DNA from: Blepharisma stoltei
Taxonomy: Eukaryota; Ciliophora; Heterotrichea; Heterotrichida; Blepharismidae
NCBI GenBank assembly: GCA_914767885.1
Contig: CAJZBQ010000004.1
Coordinates: 62,001-126,000, forward strand
Length of the DNA: 64,000 nt
Direction: 5' to 3'
In this document: piece by piece, positions 1-13,600 of the stretch
Position numbering within the stretch: the first letter of the stretch is position 1
Layout of the letters: each line of letters begins with the position of its first letter
Notes under the pieces: generated by a model
Seen by the model: the letters and a program-made list of their open reading frames with translations, nothing else
Databases searched by the model: none
What the model was told of the DNA's origin: nothing
Program-made: the position numbers and the translations under genes

Positions 1-250
1 AAATTGCCATATTTTTACTCCAATTTTTGATAGAAAGATCTGAGACTCATAGCAAGCTTAAAATTTGAAGGCATCAAATAATGCTTTCAATTGTTATTTT
101 TATTTTCTGCCTTAAGTCAGAATTTTCTTGAAAATTAATTAGCTGAAAAAGCTCGAAAATTGAATCTTTAATTGATTTTTTTTCTGTTATTCTCCATAAT
201 TTATGTTCTGAGCTCAAAGCTTCTTCTCCTTCACCAAAAAGATGAGTCAT
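1..250 (-). CDS. T0: 5' end of PAS/multi-TM receptor-like gene (cut by window edge)
   Basis: The reverse strand starts with ATG at 250 and reads open to the window edge if UGA is Trp. It encodes the soluble N-terminal segment of the T family (…EKKSIKDSIFELF… followed by …WCLQILSLLWVSDL…), which aligns position by position with the N-termini of T2, T5 and T6. Both internal TGA codons fall on conserved Trp sites. Only about 83 residues are in the window; the rest lies to the left. No IES or intron is seen in this piece. Confidence 0.8.
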
Positions 251-1194
251 AAATGGTCAATAAATTAATGTTAAAACGAGGAAATTTATGCATTATTTAA
301 TTATTATTTTGGAAATTTGTTTATAAGCTATCTTTATTTTAAAAAAAGCTATAAAGATTTGGCAGATTTTGCTATGGAATAGTTTGGCTCACCTGATAAG
401 AAAAAATTTAATAAATGTTAATCACAAAAATGGTTTTTAAGAAGTCGATAAATCTAAGATTTGATAAAGTGGCTATATTGATGTAGGTTGAAATTGATTT
501 TAAGCCTAATTTTGAAGTTTTTATTTTATGAAATCATTGATAGTTAGTATTTAAAAGGCAAGCTGTTGCTTGACTTATCGCTAACTATTACCTATCTTTG
601 ATTGAACGAGTCTATTTAAATCTCTTAAAAATTAGAAGTTGACCTATCCAAACATGAAAGCCAAACTTAATCGTCACCTAAAATTTAACTATCTAATCCT
701 AAATTCGGGTATTATGCTGCAGTTGTTTCTAAGGTAAATTTATATAAGATAAAGCAAAATTTGATTTTTCAGGATTTATTATACTTAAAAGTGAAAACTT
801 ATTACAAAAGAATTATATTATATAAAACTAAATAGCTGGTTTCAAAGTAAAACTGTTTTCAATTAAACAAATCAAAAAATAAATATAAAAATCATGATTT
901 ATTGGCATTATTTCTAATAATGAATTTACATTTCTATTTTGAAAATAATTGTAAACTAAAGATATGTTCAATTAAAGCTAAATAGTGCAACCCTTTTAAA
1001 AAAGTGGCAAACTAAAGATAAGTTTAATTAAAGCTAAGAAATATTAGAAAAGCGATCTAATATTTTCTATCATTAGCCATCCAAAATTCGCAGCATTAGA
1101 TTAAACTCTGAATAATGCTCAAAATTAAACTATTCTGAGCAAACTTCATCCTATTTTTAAATAAAGCATTACATAAAATTATCAATTTAATAAT
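251..1194. other. AT-rich intergenic stretch, no gene seen
   Basis: I see no open frame with family similarity, no MITE end and no GC-rich insertion here. The sequence is AT-rich with many stops in all frames, even with UGA read as Trp. It separates the T0 start from a C-terminal relic of the same family. Confidence 0.6.
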
Positions 1195-1440
1195 AAAAAT
1201 GTCATATTGAGTCTAATTCTTGAAGAGCTTGTATTAAAGCTAGATATATACTTCAGGAATCAAAAATCATTATAATCTTCGTTTTTTATGTATGATCATA
1301 CCAAATTTGAAAATATCTATATTAAAAACCATTTCCAGAGTATTCTTTTTTATGACAGCCGAGCCTGAATATTTGATTTTTTATATGATTTCATTATACA
1401 TAGCAAGGCTAGATTCGAAAAGATAAGTAGCTCGGTAGGC
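1195..1440 (-). pseudogene. Relic of a T-family C-terminal segment
   Basis: On the reverse strand this stretch is recognisably similar at the nucleotide level to 7867-8150 (the C-terminal loop of T2), for example the shared 'ctaattcttgaagagct' and the matching '…atgac…gaatatttgatttt' stretch. It is riddled with stops and indels and has no flanking gene, so I read it as an old fragment. The following 1441-1895 is gene-free AT-rich sequence leading to the T1 start. Confidence 0.6.
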
Positions 1441-1895
1441 AGTCATTAACCTTCTAATTAAACTATGCATAGAAAACAATCTTTATTTCTTGCTTAATGA
1501 AGACTAATATTGTAAAATATAATTTCGCAGCTTCATCGAGGCTATGTAAAAGGGCAAGTAAAATACGATCAATTAACAAACCAAATTTTTTCAAATATTA
1601 AATATTTTGTTTATTAATCTATAACCCAGGGAGCAACCCAAGCCAGAGCTAATAAACTGCGTTACCTCTATAACTTAATCTTATCCTTTCCATAATTGTT
1701 TTTATATTAGTTAATTAACTATTATTATTTTAAATTAAATTAAAATATACTTTTAATGTTCAAATAATTCTTCAAGCTCTTCATTTAAAGCATCTTTATA
1801 AAAATCATAAAACAATTTAAATAACATGCGTTTAATTATAATTTTTTTCGTATTTATGTTTTTCACATATTTTTTTATTTGCTAATATATCAATT

Positions 1896-4800
1896 ATGAA
1901 CGGAGAGAAGGAGAGTCCTCCTAAAAGCGATGATTTTTGAAAAATCGCAAGCGGAAAATCAGAAAAAAATTCAATTTTTGAGTTTTATTCCCAACTTTAC
2001 AGTAATATCAATAATGAAGAAAATTCTATTGTTTGGGAAAAAGTAATAGAGGCAGCAAGGGGTATAGTTTGATGCCTTCAAATAATAAGCTTACTATGGC
2101 TTCCTGATATGAAAATTTCCAATTGAAACAAAAATATGATTTTATGGGAAATCATAGGCTATTTAAAATTTGACAACATTTGCTCAGAATTAGGGATTAT
2201 AAATGAATGCCTAATTTTATCTATTCTATTTACCTGTTCTGTTTTTCTGAGTGTAATTACTTTTATTGCCGCTATTTATTATTCTTATAGCATACCTACT
2301 CTTATTTTAAGCTTTTTCCGTAATTTGTTTAGCTTATATATAGCACTATTTTTGGTACCTTCGATTGAGATTTTTACAATCTTCCTCAAATACAATTTTT
2401 TGCATCATGATAAAGTTGCAGAATATCAAAGCAATAACGATTCTGCCAAGTATGAAATTAGCCTAGCTTTGCAAACTGGGATAATATTTTTACTGATTTT
2501 TGGGCTGGTTTTAATGATTTTTTATACACAACTTTCTGGAGAAATTCGACATTCTTTGCATAAAAATACAATAACGGCTAAAGCACACTCGAAAATTGAT
2601 ACGCACATAGCTATTTTTACCTATTTCTTACCAATTTTTTACGTTGCAGTTGCTGAAAACTCTGTTATCTATTTGCAAATATTAGCAATTATTTTTTCAG
2701 CGATTTTAATCAGAGAAGCAATGATATTCCGCCCATATTTTTCGTTTTATTATAATTCAATAGTTATTCTTCGGCTATTTACTATAGCTTTTATTTCTTT
2801 TATTTTTATTTTGGGGCGATTAATGGATAACTCATTAGCTATTTCTATGTTTGCACTCATTTTATGGCCTATTTTATCTATTTTCTTTATTCAGCTTACA
2901 ATCAAGTCAGAAAAAAAAGTTCTTAAAAATATCCCTAATGGTATGCAGAACATAAATTCTGAATATGAATTAGAAAGATCTTTGAGGAGCGCATTACTTA
3001 TAAATGATGCTGAAAATAAAGAGCAAATAATTCAATTTTTTGAAAATTTTTTTATAGATAAAGAGAGAAGTTGCAGCAAGCTCCTAGTTATATGAGAAGC
3101 AAATTATTGTTTATTTACATTAGATAGCAAATCTTTGGCCAAAGTCAAGATTGCTAAAATTAAGCATTTTTCTAATTTAATTTTGGAAGGCGATTATCAA
3201 GAATATTTATGCAATAAAAATATTTCAAATCATGAATCCGATATCTTAAATTTTCCTAGCTTTTTTGCTGAATTTCAATTAATTAAAAAAAGAGACAAAG
3301 AGTTATGCATCAATTTGCTAAATTTTTTGAATGAGATTACTTCCTTAAAGCCAAGTATGAAAAAATTAAAAACAAAATTGAACTCCATAGATGAAGATAT
3401 TACAGTTTTGAACAAGGAATATAGCCGCTTAACAACAAAATATTCCAATTCTAAAGAAGCTTTGTCTCTTTATGCTTCATATTTAAAAGATATCACTTAT
3501 GATCTAGAAAAATCAGTCTCAATTGAATTAAAACTAAAATCTGCTAGCAGAATTTTTTCAAGCTCTTTTAATGATCCTAACAATTTTAGCTGCTTTAATG
3601 ACAACAATGGAATTTTAATCATTTCAAACGAATCAGAAAGCTTTGGAAAAATCTTATATGCAAATCATAAATCCGCAGAAATTTTTAAGTGACCCTTAAA
3701 TAATTTTGTCAGTGACAATTTTTTCAATTTTTTTCACCCTTATTATATAGAAAGAATTATAGCTGAAGCCAAGCATTTCGTTCAATTCAGTTCATCATTA
3801 GAAATAGACTTAAATCAAGGCTTTTTTTTAAATCTCCCTAACAATTTATTAGAGTGTATAGGAAAATTATCAGTGACGACAATAAACAATTTTATTGTGT
3901 CCATATTGATTTTTAGGAAAAAAGAAATTGAGCGCCAAGTTGCATTGATATCCGATGATTTCGAAATAATTTGCCACTCAACAAATTTTCAAAAATTTTC
4001 AGGTAAAGTAAATGACAATTTGATAGGATCTAACATAAAAAACCTATTTTTTTGCTTACTCCCTCCTTGAGAGAGAGAAAAAAAACTTGTTCTTTCATGG
4101 AGGGGGATTAATTTTTTTTTTAAAATAATTTATATATAAATTTTAAAGAAAATTTTTTTAGAAAAATCTGACTTCTCGAAAATTGGAATGCAAATGTTAA
4201 TTTAATATTAAATTTATGTTTTAAGGCGCAATTTGTTTAAAATTTAAATAGAATTAGCTCCAGATTTCATGATATTAGTTATCACTTATATATCAAAATT
4301 TTTTCCTATAAAAATTTTTCTATTAAATACATTTTTGTTCGCTCACGGAGGGCAAAAAATAGGAATTTTTTCTAATGGTTTTGTTCACTCACGAAGGGGT
4401 TAGAGTTAGAAGAATTTGATTTAAAGCCTTTTACAGCTTATCGTTTACCATATATTTCTAACGAAATGCATTTAGTACTATCATATTATGAATTGTTTGA
4501 ATTAAAACTCCCATATGTGATACTAATAAATGACAGCAAAGAAATTAAGAATTGGAGGAGTGAAGAGCTTGATACTTATAATAACGCCAAGCATTTGCAA
4601 TTAGAACCTAACTTTTTGTCAGCAGAGCTCCCAGATACATGATATTCTGAAAGAATAAATGCATCATCCCAAAAAGAAAACCAACCAGAAGAATTATTGG
4701 ATTCAAAAATGAATTTATATGAAGAAAGCTATGAAGACCTTGAAAATAATGAAATTACTGATAAAAATGATGATAATAGATCTCAGTTCTCTGCAAGCAA

Positions 4801-7174
4801 TTCTCGAAATAAATTTCTCACTCCTCCCCTTTAAATTGAAACAAAATACAGGTAAAATTTCCACTTTTTTGGTAAATTAACCCCCTTTAAATTGGAACAA
4901 AATTTAATTTTATATTAAAAAATTTTATATATAAAAATCATAAATTTTATGTAAAAAGTTTTGATATAATTTAAATGTTTCTTCTTAACTAAAATTAAAA
5001 ATTTAGTTATATCTTGCTCTTATTTCAAGAAGAGAGTATAAAGAGCATCTTATTTAAATAAATTTATTATCCTTAATTGCTAAACTTTTAAAAAATTTGA
5101 ATTTTTTTTTTTTAAAAAATTTTTAAAAATTTTTTTAGTTTTTATTATTTATATAAATTCAATGCGAATTCTTTACAAAAATTGAAAATTTACTTATTTT
5201 TTGCTTTATTTTAAAGAATAGAGTATAAATAGCATCTTATTTAAACAAAAATTAGCATTTTGACCTATAAATTTTCGAAAATTTTTTTTTTTATTAATAA
5301 TAATAAAAATAATAATTTTTGTGTTAATAGTTTTGAAACCAATTAATAGTGGCGTATTAACTAATAATGAAAATTTAGTTATATCTTGCTTTGTTTTAAA
5401 AGATAAAGAGTAAATAGCATTTTATTAAACAAATTTATTAATCTAATTCGATAAATTTTTGATTTTTTTTTTTTTATAAAAAAATTTTTATAAAAAAATT
5501 TTCTTAACACCCCTTTAAATTGGAACAAAATTTTTTGTTCCAATTTAAATGGGGGGGGGAGACAGGGCAAAAAAAGTTTCATCAAGAGCAGTAAATGTCC
5601 AGCACGCGGCTTATGTTTTTTGTGTATTTTTTATTTAGGCTTTAGTTGTTGTATCTTTCAATATAGCTGTCTTGGTTTATGCTTTTTCTACAATTAATGC
5701 GATAAGTAATATAAATCTGCCTTTGCATATTGGAGAAACTGGAAAATATTTTCAGCAAATTGCTTTATCTTCACAAATGATTTTGTGGGCTATAATTTCT
5801 CAAGTTCCTGAATCACTTGCTCTTGTTCCAGAAATTAATAATAGATATATAGGCAGTTTATCTGATTTTAAAGCACTTTACTCAAATATTACAGCAAATG
5901 CAATAAACTGAAACCATTGCTCTGGCCAAAGCATTATAAATGATGCAAATATGGATTTATGACACTCAGACAATGGGTTTTATACAAAAAAGTCAAATTT
6001 GGTGAATGCTGCTGCTGAGTTTATAGCTAATGTATTTTTTATGTAGGGAAAAGATTTTGAAGCAAAACTTATTGACAGCTCTTTAGGAAGTCCTTGAGAT
6101 CCTTTTCACTTTTTGCTATTGAATGGGTATGGAATAGCACTAGACTACTGCTACAATTCATTTAATGATATAATAGACTGCCAAAAATCAGCAATAGGAG
6201 GTTTCAAAACCCATATGACAGTTCTTTTATCGTCTGGACCTATTGTTCTTCTTGTGTGTATTTTGCTGATAAGTCCTGCTTTTTATACAATGTTTAAAAT
6301 AGAAAATGAGCTTTGATGCGATGTTAGAAAAAATGCTTATAAATCATATTTTGATCACAAGCAAACAATTTTAGATAGACTAAGAGACGTTCATTTTGAA
6401 GAAAATATAACATTTTCAGATCAAAAGCCTTCGAAAAAGATATGTAGATTTTATAGCTATTGGAAATATGCTTGAAGGATAACTGTTGTGCAAGTAGCTG
6501 TTTATTCTTTTTGTTTAATAAATATTTTGTATCTCTATGATCTATGCTTGGAGTATTTATCTAATAGACCTGAAGCTATCCAAAATTTAATTAAAGCACA
6601 AATCTTATATGTAAACTTAGGGATATGAACAATTCAAGCTGCAGCAAATACGTGGGGTTTTCCATTATGTGTTCAATTTCCTTCTGCGTGCCCTTTTTAT
6701 CAAGCTGATACCAAAATCGATGAAATAATATTCAGTATTCAAAGCATACGCTTAGCCTTAAGAAATCCTAAATATTCAAATGTCTTATCTCAAAAATTTA
6801 AAAATCTGCTCTATGAAGATAATCAAGAAATTTCAAAAGATTTTTTTAGGTTTGGGGCTTATTCTGCTCAAGAGCACTTAACTCTTGAGGTATACACTCA
6901 AGCGTATAAAATTAATCCTCCTGCTGATTTACTAAACTTTGTATGAAATACACTATATATAGCTGATTTTTATGATAGCGCTGTAACTGAAATTGATGAT
7001 TATTCAAAAAGTTTAATTGATAATCAAATGACTATTATTGCATATTCCCTAGTTGCCTTTATCCTATCCTCATTTGCAGCTTATATCGGAATCTATCTGA
7101 CATTTTTTATAAACGAAAAAAAGTATTTGCAAAAAATAAATTCAATACTTAAAATGATTCCAAATAACCAATAG
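1896..7174 (+). CDS. T1: PAS-domain multi-span membrane protein, intact after IES removal
   Basis: Frame runs from ATG 1896 to TAG 7172-7174 with UGA as Trp. Removing two IESs (4059-4405 plus one TTA; 4821-5561 plus one flanking triplet) and two 15-nt introns (5624-5638, 6032-6046) leaves 4155 nt, exactly 1385 codons (1384 aa). Order seen: soluble N-terminus, about six membrane spans to residue ~340, a charged helical region, a PAS-like domain (NGILIISNE…FGKILYANHKSAEIF), an acidic linker, a membrane span just before and after intron 1, an exported loop, a span (…VLLVCILLI…), and two final spans bracketing a second loop. This resembles TmcB-like PAS membrane proteins of ciliates; ligand and activity are unknown. 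It is the only + strand copy that is intact. Confidence 0.8.
4059..4405 (+). mobile_element. Family A MITE/IES in T1
   Basis: A 347-bp element interrupts T1 after …KNLFFC. Both sides carry TTA (4056-4058 and 4406-4408). Ends are degenerate versions of the family A end CTCCCCCCTCCGTGAGCGAA. The left end is followed at once by its inverted copy, and the right end is preceded by a spacer and another copy. Removal with one TTA joins codons for …FFCLEEFDLKP…, matching paralogues. Confidence 0.85.
4821..5561 (+). mobile_element. Family B MITE/IES in T1, with three internal repeats
   Basis: A 741-bp element flanked by TCA (4818-4820) and ACA (5562-5564). Ends are family B, CTCCCCCTTTAAATTGGAAC-like, with an inverted pair at the right end (5511-5561). 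Inside, a roughly 185-bp AT-rich unit beginning 'ttatatcttgct' recurs three times in diverged form (about 5009, 5192 and 5378). Excision rejoins the linker upstream of the first conserved intron in frame. Confidence 0.8.
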
Positions 7175-7677
7175 CATAGATGATGAATAGCTATATTTGC
7201 AGAATATAAATTCAGTTCTATAATTAATTATATAGATCTTGTTAATAACCATTCGGTGCTTATAGTACAATTAATATTTATATTTTAATAAATGCTAATT
7301 AGGCTTTTAACTATAGAAAAAATTTAAAACAATTGCTTTATTTCCCATATTAAGATTTTTCAGTAGTTTTGAATGGATATGTAAATCTTCATAGTTTTAT
7401 GAAGAAAATTAAATTGAAAAATACCCAGCTTTGTTTAATTATTATAAAAGATGGATGCTAGAATTAGAATGCGAATGGGCGTACTCAACCTTCCTAGTCC
7501 CACAAAATTTTCCTTCCCATCAAATAGAATCCTTAATGTTTCGAACTAAAGTCAGCTCTTAGATATCTAAGAATTAGGGAAATAGCTCTTTCCGTTTTCA
7601 TAAAAATAGATAAAACAAAGATCCTTAATTATTATTTATATTTAACGCTTTATTTTTTATATATATATTTTTATTGA
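7175..7677. other. Convergent intergenic region between T1 and T2
   Basis: T1 (+) and T2 (-) end tail to tail here. I see no open frame, repeat end or hairpin beyond ordinary AT-rich sequence. Confidence 0.55.
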
Positions 7678-10600
7678 CTACGGAATAATTTCCATTACTG
7701 AATATATTCTCTTCAAGTATTTTTTTTCACTCCAAAAAAATACCAAATAAAACCCTAAATAGAAAGCCAAAGAGAAAAAAATAAAAAGTGCCAGATTCAT
7801 AACAATAATCTGCATTTGGTCATCAATTACGCTTTTTGAATATTTGTCAATTTCATCAATAAAAATGTCATATCTGACGTCTAATTCTTGAAGAGCTGAC
7901 ATTAAAGATGTCCAAATATCAGAGGAAGCAAAATCATTTGCTATTAAATATGCTTCATTTATTATATTTTCTTTTGCCATAAACACCCCTAATCTGAAAA
8001 TATCTGCATTAAAGTCCGTGCTTTTTTCATAAAGAATTTTATCAAAATCTTCAGATACAAAAGAAGAATATTTATTTTTTTTTATGACTGAAGTCGAATA
8101 TTTAATTTTTGATATAATTTCATTAAATATAGTCACGCTATTTTCAAAAGGATATGCTGTTGGGAATTGGTAAGCCATCAGCACTCCATAGCCTTCCATA
8201 GCGACTTCATTTGTCCATATGCTTAAACTTGTATATAAAATTTGCAGGTTTATTAAATTTTTTAATAATTCAGGTCTATATACTAAATAGTCTGTGCATT
8301 TTTCGTAGAGAGTAGTGATATAGCAGTTGTCCGATGATGGCGCTCAATGCTCCATCATCGGTCCACAGAGAAATGGATTCCACGTGTGGAGCCATTTTAA
8401 CACGTGGAGAAATCCTCATTTCCACGAGCCAAAAAGGGCTCCACACGTGGAACCCATTTCACGTGTGGACCCTTGCTTGGTGTTGCCTGATGATGGCGCA
8501 TTGAACTCCATCATCGGGCAACTGCTATATTTATTATTGAAAATAATAAAACAGCTGCCATATAAATAAGCACTCTTCATATATATTTTCAATAGCTTTT
8601 AAAGGGATAGGGATTCTTTGAAATATGTCTATCATTTAGTGCAATTTCTGGCTGAGAATGGACATCTCTTAACCTCTCTAAAATTATTTGCTTGAGGTCA
8701 AAGTAGCAGTCATAAGCATTTTTCCTAACAGAGTTTCAAAGTTCGTTTTCAATCTTAAAAATTGATATATAGAAGGGGATTATTATGACCATGCATAAGC
8801 AAAGTACAAAAGCTCCTAACCATCCTTGAATGAAGAGTAAAAACCATTAAATTTTGAATTTTGTGAAATTAACACTTCATAGACAATAAAAAACGTATTA
8901 AAATCAATTATTTTGTATAAATATAATTATAAAATCGAGCACTATAAATATTTCAATTTAAAAAAATTAATGCTCAACTAAAGAAGGGGTAAGGACAATA
9001 AAACAATCATCTGTATCTTAAAATCACTCATCAAAGATTTTTGGCAGTCTATAATATCATAAAACGAAGCATTGGCATAATGAAGGGCTTCTCCATATCC
9101 ATTTAATATTAAATATGAAAAATCATCAGCTTGGGTTATCTCTGAATTGTTTATTTTGTTCAATATTCCATTTCCCTAGGTAAAATTTACAATTTTAATG
9201 AATGTCGCCATTGTGTCGATTAAAGTTGATTTTGTCTGGTAAATCCCATTATCGGCATTCCATATGTTTAAGTTTTTTTTCAGTCAGAATGTTTTGGCCT
9301 GAATATTCATTAAATTGGCACTCTCCTAGTCGGGACGACCTGATATAAAAACAATGACCTAACGCAGGTGGAATAAGGGCTTAAGGATTTATTAAGCTGG
9401 TTTGACCAATTTGGCGAAGCAGCATATATAGCAAAATTGCATGGCGAATCAGCCCACCCTCTTAATTTGCAGCTACTCCCACAGGGTGTACAGGGCTAAG
9501 GCAGAAAAAACTGCATTGATCTTTTTTCTGCCTTTTTTCGAAAGTGACTGTTTTGGATTACTTTTTATTTGTGTGAATCATGGAGACAAAAGGGAATTGC
9601 AAAAAAATATTCTGCCTTGATGAAAAGTCAAGGATTGTGAGCTTGATGCAAGATCTTTTGACGAAATTGACTCAAATTATAGTGTTAGTGACAGTGAAGA
9701 CAGTTTGTTTTGAGATGAAGAGTTTTGGGATAGAGTTGAAGAAATTCTTGGAGATGAAGGAACAGTTTCTGAGGACAGCGAAGTTGAAGAGGATGAAGAA
9801 AAAGTAGAAGAGGATGACTGGGAGCAAGAATTGCTGCGAGCTGTTGGAGGATTGGAGGGAATAGTGATGGATGAAATGGGAGTTGATATTGACCTCTCAT
9901 TCAATTCGATCACTACCCTACGAAATCGACAGCATAGAAAAGAAGGAGGCCAAAGAAACTAAAGAAATCAAAGAAACTAAGGAAACCAAAGAAACCAAGG
10001 AAACCAAAGAAACCAAAGAAACCAAAGAAACCAAAGAAACCAAAGAAGCCAAAGAAACCAAAGAAACCAAAGAAACCAAAGAAACCAAAGAAACCAAAGA
10101 AACCAAAGAAACTAAAGAAACCAAAGAAATCAAAGAAACCAAAAAAACCAAAGAAACCAAAGAAGCCAAAGAAGCCAAAGAAACCAAAGGAACCAAAGAA
10201 ACCAAAGAAACCAAAGAAACCAAAGAAACCAAAGAAACCAAAGAAACCAAAGAAACCAAAGAAACCAAAGAAGCCAAAGAAACCAAAGAAACCAAAGAAG
10301 CCAAAGAAATCAAGGGGGCCAGAGAAAGCAAGGAAATCACAGGAAACGATGGAAATAAAGAAATGGGGACAAATTCAGTTGTCAAGGGGGAAAACACCAA
10401 TAGTGGTGGGAAAACCTGGAAGAGGAGGAAAAAGCGCAAGCAGTTTGGTATAAATCGCTTATTTTTGGTGAAAAAAACCCAATTTTAAGTTCAAAATGAT
10501 CCATAAGGATCGTTAGGCAGAAATTTCTGCTAGATTCTATAAGATAAGAATGAACCCGAGATCTCCTGGCAAGGCAAGTCGCTATTTTGTGTATCCTGAA

Positions 10601-13600
10601 AAAAGTAATGTGTACTTTAGGATTAGCCATTTATTTTCCTGGCCTATTGAGACTTTGAAACCAGGAATCACACAGCGGCTCAATTCTTTCAACTACTAGG
10701 CAACGAGTTCAGGCCTTGTTATCAGCAGGAGCAACCTTCGCGATGCCATAAAAAGTGAACTCACGAGTGGGAAAGCGCTAGCGAAGGAGCTAGTTATTCA
10801 GTCATAACAACGAACTTTTATATAAATCTCCCTCAGTGAGCGAAATTTTTTTTTGTTTGCTCGCAGGGGAGTCAGCGGACTGGGAAAAAGTGATTAATGT
10901 TAATATTATTGGCCTGAACAATAATTCCATTTTTCCAAATTTGTGGTCACATCTATATATGTATTTTCTATTTAAAAAAGGATTCAAAAGTCATAAAATT
11001 GCACTAAGTGACGAAAAAAGAGAAGATTCCTGATATCGATCAGTGGTGGTAAAGTCTTAATAAATAAATAAAATATATGTATTTTCTAAATCTGTCAAGC
11101 AGCTCTGAACATCACCAAAAATTTGCTTTAAAGCTGGATTATCAGGTAAATATACGACATTCATAAATAATTTAGAAACATATGTAAATCTCTGCAAATT
11201 TTTAGCTGCTTTTCCTATATTTATAGGAAGTCTCATGTCGCTAATGAAATTTATATTAGAAAAAGCATAAACTAAGACTGTGATATTGACAGCTAAAACA
11301 GTCAAAATCTATATAAAAACTACTGAAAAAACAAAAGCAAAATGGAGCACATTGATTGACCTTGATGAAGATTTTATTAGGCAGAGAAGCTTATTGTGGC
11401 GAGGGGTTACTGATGTAACAGATTTTTCGCTGCCAAATTTTTCAGAAATATCATCAGCATTTTTTCCTTGGAATTCCTTTGAATTTTTATGTAAAGGTCT
11501 TTTTGAATTTAAATTTTCGTCTGAATTCTGACTCCCTTTATTAAAAGAGCCATCAGTTTTGTTAGAGCTTAAAGATCCTGATAAGTTTAAAGATAAAAAT
11601 TGAGTTGGTGCTTGGATTTGGTCATTATTGCTTTGGGAGATTCCATTTTTTCATTTTAAGACCTCGTCATAGTCATTTATTAAGATAACGTAAGGTATTT
11701 TTATTTCGTAAAATTTTGAATAAGACAGAATAATATATGTTTTTAGGCTTGGTAAATGGTAAGGAATATCTGGCTGTAAGCTGATTTCTTCTGAATTAAA
11801 AAATAAATTTTTCAGGCTTAATCCGACTAAGCTTTCAGATTTTCCTATAGATTTTGAGAAATTATCTGAGTGGCAGATGATTTCTTGTGCTTCAGATATC
11901 AATGCAACCTCATGCTTAGAGCTTTTTGGCTTAAAGACCAGTATAGCCATAAGCAAATTATTGATTGAAGTTAATAATACTTTTCCTTCAAGCTGTAATA
12001 GAATGTTTCCATCTTTTATCAAAAAAAATCCTTTGCTTACTTTCCTTTCCGTTAGCCATATTTTTGGGAATAAAATGTTACTTTTAATTTTATTATAAAT
12101 ATAAATTTTCTCAAAATAAAAACATAATTAAAAAAAGTATAGAAAAAAAGGTTTATTATTAATAGAGAGTTAGATCCATTCCTGAAAAAGAGCTATAATG
12201 AATGAATCATTTAGTATCCTCCCTGAATTTATCTTTATAATAAGGATGAATAAAATTTGAAAAGTTTTCATTTTCAATATTACCAATTGGGAGTTTCAAA
12301 AATTCTGCCGCTTTTTGGTCTGCATATACAATTTCACCAAAATTCCTGTCCTCATTGGAAATAATAAGAGTTCCATTATTTTCATTAAAAAAACTAAATT
12401 CTTTAGAATCCCCATTAAAATTTTTAACTCCCCCCCCCCCCCCTCCGTGAGCGAACAAAAACCATTAGAAAAATCGCCATTTTTTGACCAAAAACCCACC
12501 CTCCGTGAGTGAACAAAAATTTTTTTAATAGAAAAAATTTTAATGGAAAAAAATTTGGATATATAAGTGATAATTAGTATAATGAAATCTAGAGCTAATT
12601 CTGTTTAATTTTAAACAAATTGCGTTTTAAAACATAAATTTTGCAAATTAAATTAATATTTGCTTCCCAATTTTTGCAAATTAGGATTTTTTTAAATTTC
12701 GAAAAAAATATTTTTTATAAAATTTATATATAAATTTTTTTAAAAAAAAAAAATTAACCCCCCTCCGTGAGCGAACAAAATTTTTTTGTTCGCTCACGGA
12801 GGGGGGGGGGGGAGTAAGAGCTTTATCAACAGATCTCAGCTTAGCCTCAAGAGAAATTGACTTTTCTGTGTTATAAATAATATCTTTGCAATATGAATGA
12901 TAAAGAGAGAGTAAGCTTTTGGAATTTGGGAATTTCGTAATTAACTGGTCATATTTTTTATTTAATAGCAAAATTTCGTCTTCAATAGAGTAAAGTTTTT
13001 TTCTTAATTTTGGAAGATTTGGCTCATGTGATGTAATTTCGCTTCAAAAAAGAAGCAAATTTATGCATAATTGTTTTTCTTCATTTTTAACTATAATGCT
13101 TTGCAGAAAATAATCAGAAAATTGTGAGTCTTCAGATAGGCATGTATTGGAAATATTTTTCTGGCATAAATATTCTTGATAGTTAGACTCTAAGCTTCAG
13201 TCTAAAATATTTTTGGTTTTGCTGAGCTTGATTTTTGCTAAAGATTCATCTTTTAGTGTATATAAACAGTAATTCGCTGCTCATATAGCTTGAAGCTTAT
13301 TCCCATTTAAACCTTTTTGTATAAAAAAATTCTCAAAGACTCTGATTATTTGGTCTTTATGCTCTGCATCATTTGAGCATAATGCATATCTGAGAGATTT
13401 TTCTAACTTCCTCCTACTGTGGGAGACTCAAAATAAGTAGAAAATCATGGTAATTTTATTAATTGCAAATAATTCCTTATTTACAAGCAAACATTTGCAC
13501 GTTCACAAAGAAGAGGACTAAGGTATATTGAGACTCTATTTCTATTAAATCTTCAGGAATAGCTTGAGTAGTTTCTTTTTGAGATTTAAGGGAAAATTGG

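Larger units (their letters stand above)
9327..11068. mobile_element. 1.7-kb composite IES in T2 carrying a KET minisatellite
   Basis: T2 coding sequence stops matching the family at about 9325 and resumes at about 11075. Cutting at TA 9327-9328 and TA 11069-11070 joins …ENTYIL to GECQFNEYSGQ… in frame, so this pair is my preferred boundary; other TA pairs nearby either keep a TAA stop or break frame. Contents: a GC-richer left part, an acidic open frame (9530-9963), a 9-bp minisatellite (9947-10330), a piece resembling the insertion at 15492-16012 (10540-10800) and a 44-bp family A hairpin (10828-10871). Confidence 0.6.

Noticed and set aside
1930-1970. An A-run frameshift near the T1 start
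   Set aside because: A careful recount shows ATG 1896 and the conserved SIFEFY segment are in the same frame; T1 is intact.
8319-8527. CRISPR array suggested by repeated CCACACGTGGAA units
   Set aside because: Units are palindromic, irregularly spaced and inside a TA-flanked fold-back element that splits a gene; no spacers of constant length.
8327-8569. Small forward frame across the fold-back in T2
   Set aside because: It lies wholly within the fold-back element and its flank on the strand opposite to T2; it depends on the palindrome and has no independent support.
9918-10439. Reverse-strand frame rich in Ser-Leu-Val triplets
   Set aside because: It is the antisense reading of the 9-bp KET minisatellite; triplet periodicity keeps all such frames open.
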